The notes below the pieces were generated by a model, which ran no database searches, was not told the origin of the DNA, and worked only from the letters and a program-made list of their open reading frames with translations. Made by a program: the position numbers and the translations under genes. 64,000 nt of DNA, taken from the NCBI GenBank assembly GCA_964529175.1, contig CAZGVO010000003.1:124001-188000 (forward strand), read 5' to 3'. Shown piece by piece: positions 1-8,912 of this stretch. How positions within the stretch are numbered: the first letter of the stretch is position 1; every line of letters starts with the position of its first letter. Source of the stretch: JAAFJM01 sp964529175. GTDB lineage: Bacteria; Bacteroidota; Bacteroidia; UKL13-3.

Positions 1-995
1 ATAAAAGAACGTACTACTTTGAATTAGTTGATGTAGTAAAATTTTTAATTAAGTATAAAAAACCTCTCAGTATTATTTCAATTGGAGCAGCTATTGCAGC
101 CATTATTTTTACAAGTCCTTGGTTTATAAAACCTTTGTATTTATCAACTGCTATTTTTTATCCATCCACTAATAATTCTATTTCAAGTGCCTTACTTTCA
201 GACACAAGGGTGAAAGCAAAAGATCCACTTGAATTTGGAGAACAAACTACAGCTCAACAGTTTATACAAATGTTGGAGAGTGATAATTTAAAAAATAGGG
301 TAATTCATAATTTTAATTTGCGCGAGCATTATAAAATTAAAGAAGACGATAGTGAGAAAAATTACAAACTAGGTAATTTGTATAAAAAATACATTACAGT
401 AAGAAAAACTCCATTTGCTTCTATTGAAGTAAATGTGTTAGACGAAGACCCAGCAAAAGCAGCTGAAATAGCGAACGGAATTGTGTTTTTATTAGATAGC
501 GTAAAAACTGATGTTCAACGCAGGGTTGCGCTACAAGCTTTAGCAATTATTGAACAACAATATAAAAACAAAGAAGCCGAAGTTAATAGTATAAAACAAA
601 CCATGCGCGACTTAGGTGCAAAAGGAGTTTACAGTTTTGAAGAACAATCGAAAGCTATTACTGAACTAGCAGGAAAAGGAGGAAACCAAGCTTATATTAC
701 TAAACAACAAGCTAGTTTGGCTCAATATGGTTCTGAAGCTTTATCATCGCAAGAAACTTTGGTATTAGAACTTGAAAAATTAAGTGAATTACGTAAAAAA
801 TTAGAACAAGCCAATGTGGATGTAAATGCTAATTTAAGTAATGTGTTTATTTTACAACAAGCTACTCCTGCTGAGAAAAAAGCATATCCAATCAGAGGAA
901 TTATTGTAATTGTTTCGGTATTTGGCTCATTTGTATTGGGTTGTATTGTTTTATTGTTTACCGAAAAAATTCGTCAAATAAACATTAACTCATAA
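1..995 (+). CDS. Wzz-like polysaccharide chain-length determinant (5' truncated by window)
   Basis: The reading frame is open from base 3 to the stop at 993-995, so the gene begins before the window; a Met at 135 is internal. The first residues (YYFELVDVVKFLIKYKKPL) are the usual cytoplasmic lead-in of Wzz/PCP proteins. A first membrane segment lies around bases 75-130, then a periplasmic part with a coiled-coil-like helical stretch, and a second membrane segment near the C-terminus (GIIVIVSVFGSFVLGCIVLL). Proteins of this family set O-antigen or capsule chain length. The next gene, 2 bp downstream, is an O-antigen-ligase-like protein, which supports a polysaccharide role. Family assignment is by architecture and context; the exact polymer is unknown. 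Confidence 0.75.
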   Translation, partial: KRTYYFELVDVVKFLIKYKKPLSIISIGAAIAAIIFTSPWFIKPLYLSTAIFYPSTNNSISSALLSDTRVKAKDPLEFGEQTTAQQFIQMLESDNLKNRVIHNFNLREHYKIKEDDSEKNYKLGNLYKKYITVRKTPFASIEVNVLDEDPAKAAEIANGIVFLLDSVKTDVQRRVALQALAIIEQQYKNKEAEVNSIKQTMRDLGAKGVYSFEEQSKAITELAGKGGNQAYITKQQASLAQYGSEALSSQETLVLELEKLSELRKKLEQANVDVNANLSNVFILQQATPAEKKAYPIRGIIVIVSVFGSFVLGCIVLLFTEKIRQININS

Positions 996-997
996 TT

Positions 998-2431
998 TTG
1001 GAATTAAAGCAAAGTCAAAATTGGTTTTATGGCGTTGGCATTGGGTTTATTTTACTTAATGCAATAGCCTTAATGCTAGGTTTTGATTGGCTTGGTGTGG
1101 TTCCGATAGTAGCATTAGTGCTTCTTACAGCCATTTTCAGGTCTGACTTATTAATTCTACTTCTTTCATTTATCATTCCACTTTCAATAGAGTTTGATAA
1201 TATTGGAGGTGGTTTGGGAATCAGTTTGCCTGATGAACCTTTATTAATACTGCTTACAGCCACTGTTTTATTCAAATTTATTATTGATGGCAATTACGAT
1301 TATAGGGTGTTTAGACAACCAATAACTATTGCAATTTTTATCAATATTGCTTGGCTAATTTTCGATACTTTTTTCAGTACCATGGTGGTGGTGTCAATTA
1401 AGTTTGTAATTGCACGCATTTGGTATATTACCACATTTTATTTTTTAACAGTTGTTTTATTCAAAAACATCAAAAACATCCACGCATTTTTATGGCTCCA
1501 TATTTCGGGTTTAGTAATTGTGGTGTTCTACACTTTTGTAAAGCATAGTCAGTACGATTTTGCTCAAATTGTATCTTTTACCATTATGCAGCCTTTTTAT
1601 GTGGGCCATGGTGTTTATGCGGCTGCATTGGCATTTTTTATTCCATATTTATTTTTAAATGTAGTTTACGCATTTAGGTTAAAAATACCTTCTTGGTTAT
1701 TGGCAATAACCATTGCTACTTTAATTATTTTTGTATTAGGAGTAATTTTTAGTTACACCCGCGCTGCATGGATTAGCTTGGCTGGAGGTGTTGGTTTATT
1801 AATTTTGATTTGGTTAAAAATTCGTTTTAAGGTGCTAATTATGGCACTTGCAAGTTTGGTTTTGCTTATTTTTATAAATAACGATGAAATTATTTACCGA
1901 CTATCATTAAACAAACAAAATAGTTCCGAAGGCTTTGATAGACATTTGGAATCGGTGAGCAATATCAATAACGATGTATCTAATTTAGAGCGAGTGAACC
2001 GTTATGTGGCTGCCATAAACATGAATAAAGTTAAACCATTTTTTGGTTTTGGACCTGGTACTTACTCGTTTCAATATGGTGTGTACCAAGAGCCTGAATT
2101 TGAAACACCAATAACTACTTATTTTGGTGATAATGGAACATGCCATAGTGAATATTTGGGACCATTAGCTGAAAGTGGTTGGTTAGGTTTATTTACTTTT
2201 TTAGCCATTATTTATGTAGCTTATAGTGTTGGATATAAAATAATCTTCAAAACCCAAAACATAGAAGTAAAAATATTGGCTACCTCTACCCTAGTTGGTT
2301 TAAGTACTTTTTTAATACATGGTTTATTAAACAATTACAGCGAAACCGATAAAATTGCCATTATTCTTTGGGGAAGTTTTGCCATAATCACCGCATTAAA
2401 GCAGTACCATTTCGAAGAAAACCAAGGCTAA
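998..2431 (+). CDS. O-antigen ligase / polymerase-like membrane protein (Wzy_C type)
   Basis: A 477-residue polytopic membrane protein with roughly ten to twelve hydrophobic segments and a large hydrophilic loop in the C-terminal third. That loop carries the FGFGPGTY and HSEYLGPLAESGWLGLF stretches typical of the O-antigen ligase/polymerase superfamily. The only plausible start is TTG at 998, two bases after the upstream stop; no ATG is available near the first hydrophobic segment. The tight spacing implies cotranscription with the Wzz-like gene. Such proteins join or polymerise lipid-linked glycans at the periplasmic face. Sequence alone cannot separate ligase from polymerase. Confidence 0.75.
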   Translation: MELKQSQNWFYGVGIGFILLNAIALMLGFDWLGVVPIVALVLLTAIFRSDLLILLLSFIIPLSIEFDNIGGGLGISLPDEPLLILLTATVLFKFIIDGNYDYRVFRQPITIAIFINIAWLIFDTFFSTMVVVSIKFVIARIWYITTFYFLTVVLFKNIKNIHAFLWLHISGLVIVVFYTFVKHSQYDFAQIVSFTIMQPFYVGHGVYAAALAFFIPYLFLNVVYAFRLKIPSWLLAITIATLIIFVLGVIFSYTRAAWISLAGGVGLLILIWLKIRFKVLIMALASLVLLIFINNDEIIYRLSLNKQNSSEGFDRHLESVSNINNDVSNLERVNRYVAAINMNKVKPFFGFGPGTYSFQYGVYQEPEFETPITTYFGDNGTCHSEYLGPLAESGWLGLFTFLAIIYVAYSVGYKIIFKTQNIEVKILATSTLVGLSTFLIHGLLNNYSETDKIAIILWGSFAIITALKQYHFEENQG

Positions 2432-2544
2432 TTTTTAGACCCAAATTTTCATTATTTGATTGGTAAGTAATTTCATAATTTTATTTATTATTGAAATTAT
2501 TATTTGTAGCAAATTTTGGTCTGCAAAATAGTACTTAACTAACT

Positions 2545-4161
2545 ATGTTTAAATTTTTTACCCAAAACTCATACTTAAGTAAATTACTTCAAGCGTTACT
2601 GCTTTTTGTATGTTTTGGAATAGGGTTTTATAATTTCCCATTAAGTTTAATAGAAACCAACTTTAGCTATATGCCGGGCGATTTAGGCGATGCAAGGTTT
2701 ATAAACTTTGTACTGGAACATGGTTATCAATATTTAATAGGCAATCAACCTTCGTTTTACGATGCTACCTTTTTTTATCCTGCTAAAAACACTTTGGCTT
2801 TATCGGATAATATGGTGGGAACATTACCCATTTATGCCATTTATAGAGCCTTACATTTTGATAGAGAAACAGCCTATCAATGTTGGTGGTTAAGCATATT
2901 TGTACTCAATTATTTTGTAGCATTTTATTGTTTTTATAAAATTACCAAAAATAGTTATGTAGCTATTTTGGGAGCCTACTTGTTTACTTTTTCTATGATT
3001 ATGTTTGGGCAATGCAATTTTACCCAACTCAATGTCCGATTTTTATTACCAGTTATTGTTTTAGCAGCATACAATTTAGCTACTCTTGCCAAACCTAAAT
3101 ACTATTATTATTTGGTATTATCTGTTGCTTTTCAATTTGTATTAGGTGTTTATTATGCTTTCCTTTCAGTATATTTATTGGTTATATTTTTTGCATGTTA
3201 TACCCTGATTATACGCAAATTTGATTTTATAAAACAGTTGTTTGCAAATAAAAATCAAAGTATAAAAACCATTGGTTACACTTTAGCCGTTATTGGTTTA
3301 TTGGCATTTTACATGCAAAACTATATGGAGGTTGCAAAACATGTAAGTTTGCATAAATTTAGCGAAGTATTACACCTAATGCCAACTTTTACTAGCTATA
3401 CTTTAGCTAACGATGCTAGCACTTGGGCTTTTACCAATAAATATGGAAAAAATTTGTTAGCCGATAGATGGTGGTTAAACGAATTTTTTATGGGAATATT
3501 TTCTATTGGTTTATTAGTTAGCTACGCAATTTTTACTTTTAAAAACAAAGATGCTAATAGATTTTTAGTAATAGCTATTGGTATGGCAATAGTTTGCAGT
3601 TTATTGTTTGCCAATAAATACAGTGTGTTAGCCATATTTTACCATTTACCCGGCTTTGGTAGTTTATCGGTTATGGTTAGGGTAATTACTGTAATTTTTA
3701 CTTTAATAGTATTTGTCAATGTGCTATTTTTAAATAACCTATTTTTAAAATACCAAAAATGGAGTTTGTTCATTTTTATAAGCTTATTTACCCTTCTATT
3801 TATTGACAACCATCTAGATGCAAGTAAACTAACAAGAACAAAAAAAGAAACTATTTTAAACCGATACAAAACCATAGAAACTCAAATTGGCAATCTTAAA
3901 AAACCTATTCTAGCCATAGTAAGCGAAGGTGATGATTGGAAAAACTTTAAATTTCATTTAGATGCAGCATTGTATGCGCAAGCCCATCAAATGAAGAGTA
4001 TTAATGGCTATTCGAGCAATGCTCCGCAAAATTTTGGAGGCTTTTGGGAAAAACATAACCGAAAAACCTTGAATGATTGGTGTATTTATAATAATATTGA
4101 CACCAGTAAAATAATAATAATTGATAATTTAAACCCTGTAACCTCGGTTAATAACGAATAA
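2545..4161 (+). CDS. Polytopic membrane protein, probable GT-C-fold glycosyltransferase-like
   Basis: 538 residues with about ten membrane segments. An acidic first periplasmic loop (GDLGDARF, residues about 46-53) follows the first membrane helix, as expected for the catalytic acidic loop of GT-C glycosyltransferases. A short soluble C-terminal domain (from about residue 450) follows the last helix. It sits in a polysaccharide locus between a ligase-like gene and a second GT-C-like gene, 113 bp downstream of the former. I do not recognise a named family. The GT-C assignment rests on topology, the acidic loop and context. Confidence 0.5.
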   Translation: MFKFFTQNSYLSKLLQALLLFVCFGIGFYNFPLSLIETNFSYMPGDLGDARFINFVLEHGYQYLIGNQPSFYDATFFYPAKNTLALSDNMVGTLPIYAIYRALHFDRETAYQCWWLSIFVLNYFVAFYCFYKITKNSYVAILGAYLFTFSMIMFGQCNFTQLNVRFLLPVIVLAAYNLATLAKPKYYYYLVLSVAFQFVLGVYYAFLSVYLLVIFFACYTLIIRKFDFIKQLFANKNQSIKTIGYTLAVIGLLAFYMQNYMEVAKHVSLHKFSEVLHLMPTFTSYTLANDASTWAFTNKYGKNLLADRWWLNEFFMGIFSIGLLVSYAIFTFKNKDANRFLVIAIGMAIVCSLLFANKYSVLAIFYHLPGFGSLSVMVRVITVIFTLIVFVNVLFLNNLFLKYQKWSLFIFISLFTLLFIDNHLDASKLTRTKKETILNRYKTIETQIGNLKKPILAIVSEGDDWKNFKFHLDAALYAQAHQMKSINGYSSNAPQNFGGFWEKHNRKTLNDWCIYNNIDTSKIIIIDNLNPVTSVNNE

Positions 4162-4168
4162 TAAAACT

Positions 4169-4822
4169 ATGTTAGATAAATTTGGCATTGCAAAACGAAT
4201 TGCAAAAGAATTAAAAGACGGATATTATGTAAATTTAGGAATTGGCATTCCTACTTTGGTAGCAAATTATGTTCCTGAAGGAATTGAAGTAATCCTTCAA
4301 TCGGAAAATGGACTTTTGGGAATTGGACCTTTTCCATACGAAGAAGAAGTGGATGCTGATTTAATCAATGCTGGAAAACAAACTGTTACCACTAAAAAAG
4401 GTTCAAGCTTTTTTGATAGTGCCATGAGTTTTGGTATGATTAGAAGTGGAAGAGTTGATTTAACCGTATTAGGTGCTATGGAAGTGGCTGATAATGGGGA
4501 TATTGCAAACTGGAAAATTCCGGGTAAAATGGTTAAAGGAATGGGTGGTGCTATGGATTTAGTGGCATCGGCTAAAAATATTATAGTAGCCATGCAGCAT
4601 GTAAATAAAGCTGGCGAATCGAAACTTTTAAGCAAATGTTCTTTACCTATTACAGGCTTAGGTTGCGTTAAAAAAGTAGTTACCGAGCTAGGGGTTTTTG
4701 AAATTACCGAAGAAGGTTTTAAACTTTTGGAATATGCACCAGGAGTAACTATTGATTATATCAAATCGAAAACCGAAGGACGCTTAGTCATAGCCGACAA
4801 TGTGTTTGAAATGAGCATTTAA
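4169..4822 (+). CDS. scoB: 3-oxoacid CoA-transferase, subunit B
   Basis: 217 residues, the normal length of the beta subunit of succinyl-CoA:3-ketoacid (or acetoacetate) CoA-transferase. The hallmark GIGIPTLVANY is at residues 24-34 and the SENGLLG active-site segment carries the catalytic glutamate at residue 46. GGAMDL and the C-terminal YAPGVT region are also typical. The enzyme moves CoA between succinyl-CoA and acetoacetate in the cytoplasm and needs a separate alpha subunit. No alpha subunit is adjacent; the flanking genes are polysaccharide membrane proteins, 7 bp upstream and 13 bp downstream. Confidence 0.9.
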   Translation: MLDKFGIAKRIAKELKDGYYVNLGIGIPTLVANYVPEGIEVILQSENGLLGIGPFPYEEEVDADLINAGKQTVTTKKGSSFFDSAMSFGMIRSGRVDLTVLGAMEVADNGDIANWKIPGKMVKGMGGAMDLVASAKNIIVAMQHVNKAGESKLLSKCSLPITGLGCVKKVVTELGVFEITEEGFKLLEYAPGVTIDYIKSKTEGRLVIADNVFEMSI

Positions 4823-4835
4823 CATTTATTTTTAA

Positions 4836-6338
4836 ATGAAAAAATTTTATCAAGAACAACCTTTAAATGCCATATTGATTGTGGCATTTTTAGTTAGATT
4901 AGTTGCAGTAATTTTTAGCCAAGGTTATGGCATGAGCGATGACCACTTTTTAATTATTGAAGTGGCTCAAAGTTGGGTTGATGGTAGAGACGATAGCCAA
5001 TGGTTACCTGGCCCAATGAATCCAAATGCAGTTGCTACAGGTCACGTATTGCTTTACACCGGTTTTCATTATTACTTCTTTAAATTTTTAGCACTTTTGG
5101 GCATAGTAGATCCTAATACCAAAATGTTTATTGTAAGACTTTTTCATGCTTTGCTTTCATTAATTGTGGTAAAATATGCTTTTAAAATTACTGAAAAATT
5201 AAGTAATGTAAACGATGCCAAGTTAGTGGCTTGGTTATGTGCATTGCTTTGGTTTATTCCTATGTTAAGTGTAAGAAATTTGGTAGAGGTAGTTTGCATT
5301 CCACCCTTAATTTATGGAACGTGGTTAGTGGTAAGTAATGACAACAAAAAAGTAATGCAATATTTGCTTGCAGGTTTTGTTACAGGTTTGGCATTTTCTA
5401 TCAGGTTTCAAACCTCTACTTTTATAGCTGGATTAGGCTTGGTAGTTTGGATTCAGCATCAGTTTAAGAATGCGTTTTTTTATGGCGTTGGTGTTGTTTT
5501 ATCGTTATTGGTTTTTCAGGCCAGTGTAGATATGGTAATTTGGGGTAAACCATTTGCGGAATTTTTAGCTTACTCGGTTTATAACGTTGATAATGCCTAC
5601 AATTATATAGTAGGTAATTGGTATAATTATCTGCTTTTGGTAGGTGGTATTTTAATTCCACCAGTTAGTTTATTTTTAGCTTATGGATTTGCTTTAAGCT
5701 GGCGCAAATATTTGGTATTGTTTTTACCTGCATTTTTGTTTTTTGTTTTCCATTCGGCTTTTCCTAATAAACAAGAACGCTTTATTTTACCTGTAATTCC
5801 GTTTATAGTAATGGCAGGTGTAATTACTTTTAATCAAGTAAAAGAAACCAATGCATTTTTACTAAAAAACAAAAAGTTTGTAGCTGGCAGTTGGAAATTC
5901 TTTTGGGTATTTAACACCATTGTTTTAATAGCTTTAACTCCTTCATCTACCAAGTTAAGCCGAGTAGAAGCCATGAATTATTTATCGAAAAAAACGGATG
6001 TAAACTCATTTATTTTAGAAAGTAGTAACTCAGGTACTGTATTAATGCCTCGTTATTATTTACAAAAATGGGTTCCCTATTACAATGTAACCAAAGAAAT
6101 TCCAGCCGATACCTTACTTACACAATTAAAAAACGGAAATGAGGAACTACCCAATTATTTGGTAATTGGCGAAGCTGAAAAATTGGTAAACAGACTTACG
6201 CTTTGTATAAAAAGTTTCGGTAAAGTTGAATATTTAACTACCATAGACCCTAGTTTTTTAGACAAATTTATGCATTGGTTAAACCCATACGGTAACGAAA
6301 ACCAAACTTATTATATTTATAAGTTTGAGAGAAAATGA
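4836..6338 (+). CDS. GT-C family glycosyltransferase-like membrane protein (Alg9/GPI-mannosyltransferase type)
   Basis: 500 residues with roughly nine or ten membrane helices. After the first helix comes GYGMSDDHFLIIEVAQ with two adjacent Asp, the catalytic acidic motif expected in the first outer loop of GT22/GT-C enzymes. SIRFQT and FPNKQERFILPVIPF later in the protein resemble the HKExRF segment of Alg9-like mannosyltransferases. The C-terminus is soluble. Such enzymes use lipid-phosphate sugars on the outer side of the cytoplasmic membrane. Its stop overlaps the start of the next gene (ATGA). Substrate unknown. Confidence 0.65.
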   Translation: MKKFYQEQPLNAILIVAFLVRLVAVIFSQGYGMSDDHFLIIEVAQSWVDGRDDSQWLPGPMNPNAVATGHVLLYTGFHYYFFKFLALLGIVDPNTKMFIVRLFHALLSLIVVKYAFKITEKLSNVNDAKLVAWLCALLWFIPMLSVRNLVEVVCIPPLIYGTWLVVSNDNKKVMQYLLAGFVTGLAFSIRFQTSTFIAGLGLVVWIQHQFKNAFFYGVGVVLSLLVFQASVDMVIWGKPFAEFLAYSVYNVDNAYNYIVGNWYNYLLLVGGILIPPVSLFLAYGFALSWRKYLVLFLPAFLFFVFHSAFPNKQERFILPVIPFIVMAGVITFNQVKETNAFLLKNKKFVAGSWKFFWVFNTIVLIALTPSSTKLSRVEAMNYLSKKTDVNSFILESSNSGTVLMPRYYLQKWVPYYNVTKEIPADTLLTQLKNGNEELPNYLVIGEAEKLVNRLTLCIKSFGKVEYLTTIDPSFLDKFMHWLNPYGNENQTYYIYKFERK

Positions 6339-6820
6339 AAGGTATTATCCTATTAATTACTTCGTTTTTTGTTTTTGGTTGTGAACCTTCCAATAAAATA
6401 ATAGAAGGTGACTTGTACTTTAGTTTTTTTCGCTTAAGCAGTTATTATAATTTATCAGATAGTATCATTCATCGACTTGATAGTATTTTCAATTCAGATA
6501 AAAACTTTAAAATTGGAAATTCTATTTATGAAAAATATAATATACTTAAGAAAGAAAATTTACTCTACAGTCCATTTATTGAACTCAAATTAGACAATGA
6601 TTCTGTTATCACATTGTACACGAACAATAATGATTATGAAAAAATAAAATTAAATAAAATAAAAGATTTGCAAGCAAATTTTAAAAAAATAAGAATAAAA
6701 GCAAATTGCAGGTATTTAGGATATAACCTCTATAAATGTAACAATATTTTGGAATTGAAAAAGATTGATGGTCAAACATTAATGCATTCTAGAAAGCTAA
6801 AAATCGAAGATTACCAATAA
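6335..6820 (+). CDS. Hypothetical small lipoprotein
   Basis: 161 residues starting with a lipoprotein signal (hydrophobic core then FVFGC, Cys16). The mature part is rich in Lys, Asn and Ser with no motif I recognise. The start ATG overlaps the stop of the preceding GT-C gene by 4 bp, so it is probably translationally coupled. No function can be assigned; it could be an accessory of the polysaccharide locus or a lineage-specific exported protein. Confidence 0.6.
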   Translation: MKGIILLITSFFVFGCEPSNKIIEGDLYFSFFRLSSYYNLSDSIIHRLDSIFNSDKNFKIGNSIYEKYNILKKENLLYSPFIELKLDNDSVITLYTNNNDYEKIKLNKIKDLQANFKKIRIKANCRYLGYNLYKCNNILELKKIDGQTLMHSRKLKIEDYQ

Positions 6821-6835
6821 TATGAGATACAAACA

Positions 6836-7498
6836 ATGAGCCAATACATCAATTTACATACCCACCGAAAACCACGCGTAACGGGAGAAATAGCTATTAG
6901 AAATGGCTTTTTAAAAACCATTGATTTTAGTAAAGTCAATTATCCTGTTTCAATTGGTTTGCATCCGTGGCATGTGCATAAAACCGATTTAAATTGGGCA
7001 TTACAAGTTATTGAACAAAACCATGGTCAAATTATAGCAATTGGTGAATGCGGGCTTGACAGAGCCATTAAAACTCCTATTGAACCGCAGTTAATGGCTT
7101 TTGAAAAACAAATAAATTTAGCATTGCAATACAATTTGCCTGTAATAGTGCATTGTGTAAAAGCGTATGCCGATTTTGCAGCTTTTGCTAAACAAAACAG
7201 CCAAATTAATTTTGTGCTGCACGGTTTTTCCGGTAACGATGAAACCTTACAGCAACTTTTAGCTTTTAAGAATGTGTATTTTAGTGTAGGAAAATATTTA
7301 TTTAACCCGCAATCAAATGCTAGTTTGGTATTGAATAAAATTCCACTAAACCGCCTATTTTTAGAAACCGACACTACCCCCTATTTAATAAACCAAATTT
7401 ACGAAAAGGCTTCACAAATTATTGAAATAGAAGAAACTGTTTTAAAAAATCAAATCTTTTCTAACTTTGCGCTCCTTTTTAAAAATAATAACTTTTAA
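6836..7498 (+). CDS. TatD-family metal-dependent hydrolase
   Basis: 220 residues, slightly shorter than typical TatD (about 255-265). The metal-binding set is complete: H8 and H10 (LHTH), E71 (IGECGLD), H106 (VIVHC), H129 (LHGFSG) and D179 (LETDTTPY). TatD proteins are cytoplasmic TIM-barrel nucleases, with 3'-5' exonuclease activity in the studied members. The gene is followed at 4 bp by tcdA, so the two are probably cotranscribed. The exact substrate of this short subfamily is not known. Confidence 0.85.
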   Translation: MSQYINLHTHRKPRVTGEIAIRNGFLKTIDFSKVNYPVSIGLHPWHVHKTDLNWALQVIEQNHGQIIAIGECGLDRAIKTPIEPQLMAFEKQINLALQYNLPVIVHCVKAYADFAAFAKQNSQINFVLHGFSGNDETLQQLLAFKNVYFSVGKYLFNPQSNASLVLNKIPLNRLFLETDTTPYLINQIYEKASQIIEIEETVLKNQIFSNFALLFKNNNF

Positions 7499-7501
7499 AA
7501 C

Positions 7502-8233
7502 ATGAAAGAAGTACAACCCTGGATGGGAAGAACCGAGCTTTTGCTTGGACCTGATAAATTAAAAACGTTAATTAACTCTAATGTGTTGGTAGTTGGTTTA
7601 GGTGGTGTGGGCGGTATTTGTGCCGAAATGATAGCCCGTGCAGGTGTTGGAAAAATGACCATTGTAGATGCAGACACAGTTGACCCTACTAACAGAAACA
7701 GACAAATTCCGGCTTTAAAAAGTACCGAACATAAAGTAAAAGCCGATGTATTGGCCGAACGTTTATTAGATATCAATCCAGATTTGGAGTTGCAGGTTTT
7801 ACCAGTTTATTTCCGCGATCAAATAACTGAAGAAGTTTTAAATAACAACAAATTTGATTATGCAGTTGATTGTATTGATACCCTTTCGCCAAAAGTTTAT
7901 TTTATAAAAGCTTGTATTGATAGAGGTATTCCAATAGTTAGTTCAATGGGTGCAGGTTCAAAGGTTGACCCTACTCGTTTGAGAGTGGCAGATATTTCGG
8001 AAACTTACAACTGCCATTTAGCAAAATATGTGCGCAAATATTTACACCGCTTAGGTGTTTACAAAGGCGTTAAAGCGGTGTTTAGCGATGAACAACGCAT
8101 GCCCGAATACCAAGTGGTAGAAACACCTAACGATACCCGCAAAAAATCGGTAGTGGGAACTATAAGTTACATGCCAGCAGTATTTGGTTGCACAGTAGCC
8201 AGTGTTTGCATCCGCGATTTGTATAATAGATAG
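7502..8233 (+). CDS. tcdA: tRNA threonylcarbamoyladenosine dehydratase (CsdL/TcdA, ThiF-like)
   Basis: 243 residues, matching the E1-like ThiF/MoeB fold. The nucleotide-binding VVGLGGVGG is at residues 30-38, followed by DADTVDPTNRNRQ, DCIDTL and the GAGSKVDPT / GTISYMPAVFG segments typical of TcdA. The enzyme uses ATP to cyclise t6A37 of tRNA to ct6A. It lacks the zinc CxxC pairs of MoeB/ThiF, as TcdA does. It sits 4 bp after the tatD-like gene and is followed by a 79 bp gap. Confidence 0.9.
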   Translation: MKEVQPWMGRTELLLGPDKLKTLINSNVLVVGLGGVGGICAEMIARAGVGKMTIVDADTVDPTNRNRQIPALKSTEHKVKADVLAERLLDINPDLELQVLPVYFRDQITEEVLNNNKFDYAVDCIDTLSPKVYFIKACIDRGIPIVSSMGAGSKVDPTRLRVADISETYNCHLAKYVRKYLHRLGVYKGVKAVFSDEQRMPEYQVVETPNDTRKKSVVGTISYMPAVFGCTVASVCIRDLYNR

Positions 8234-8312
8234 TTGTTATACCATAAATTTACTTTTACGCCATCAAATCATTTGCTATAATTGTAATTACTTAACCGGG
8301 TAAAAGTACATT

Positions 8313-8867
8313 ATGAGAAAAGTAATTGCAGCTATTAATTTAACGCTTGATGGATTTTGCGACCATACGGCTGTAATACCCGATGAAGAAATACATGCGC
8401 ATTATGCCCATTTAATAAACCAAGCTGATGTAATTTTATATGGAAGTATAACCTATAAACTTATGCAATTTTGGCAACCGTTGGTAAAAAATCCTTCGGG
8501 ACAAAAACCAATGGACGATTTTGCTTTGGCAATAGATAAAATTGAGAAAATTGTTTTTTCAAACTCACTAAAAAGTACTGATTGGGAAAGTGCTTCCATT
8601 GCTGAACAATCATTAGGCAATATAGTTAACCAACTTAAATTACAATCGGGTAACCATATTTTAGTAGGTAGCCGAAGTTTAATTATTCAGCTTTTAAAAC
8701 TTAACTTAATTGATGAACTACAGCTTTGTTACCATCCAGTAGTGGCTGGTGGTGGCTTACCATTGTTCCAAAATTTAACAGAAAGAACAATATTTAAACT
8801 ACTACAAACCAAAACCTTTGCAGGAGGCGCAGTATTACACTATTACCAGCCTATTTATGCAAAATAA
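8313..8867 (+). CDS. Dihydrofolate reductase / RibD C-terminal-like protein
   Basis: 184 residues. It begins with MRKVIAAINLTLDGFCD, the N-terminal strand of the RibD_C/DHFR-like fold, and carries LYGSITYKLMQFWQP (the GRxTYE-like loop) and ILVGSRSLIIQLLKLNLIDEL with the nucleotide-binding glycine region. VVAGGGLPLFQ near the C-terminus is also typical. Members bind NADPH and reduce pterin-like or pyrimidine substrates; for this stand-alone subfamily the substrate is generally unknown. It is not linked to folate or riboflavin genes here. Confidence 0.8.
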   Translation: MRKVIAAINLTLDGFCDHTAVIPDEEIHAHYAHLINQADVILYGSITYKLMQFWQPLVKNPSGQKPMDDFALAIDKIEKIVFSNSLKSTDWESASIAEQSLGNIVNQLKLQSGNHILVGSRSLIIQLLKLNLIDELQLCYHPVVAGGGLPLFQNLTERTIFKLLQTKTFAGGAVLHYYQPIYAK

Positions 8868-8912
8868 CTACTCAGTTTAAATTACTTTTTATACATAAAC
8901 CAACCCTAAAAT

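Noticed and set aside
135..995. Start of the first gene at ATG 135
   Set aside because: The frame is open to the window edge and the upstream 44 residues are the normal cytoplasmic segment and first membrane helix of a Wzz protein.
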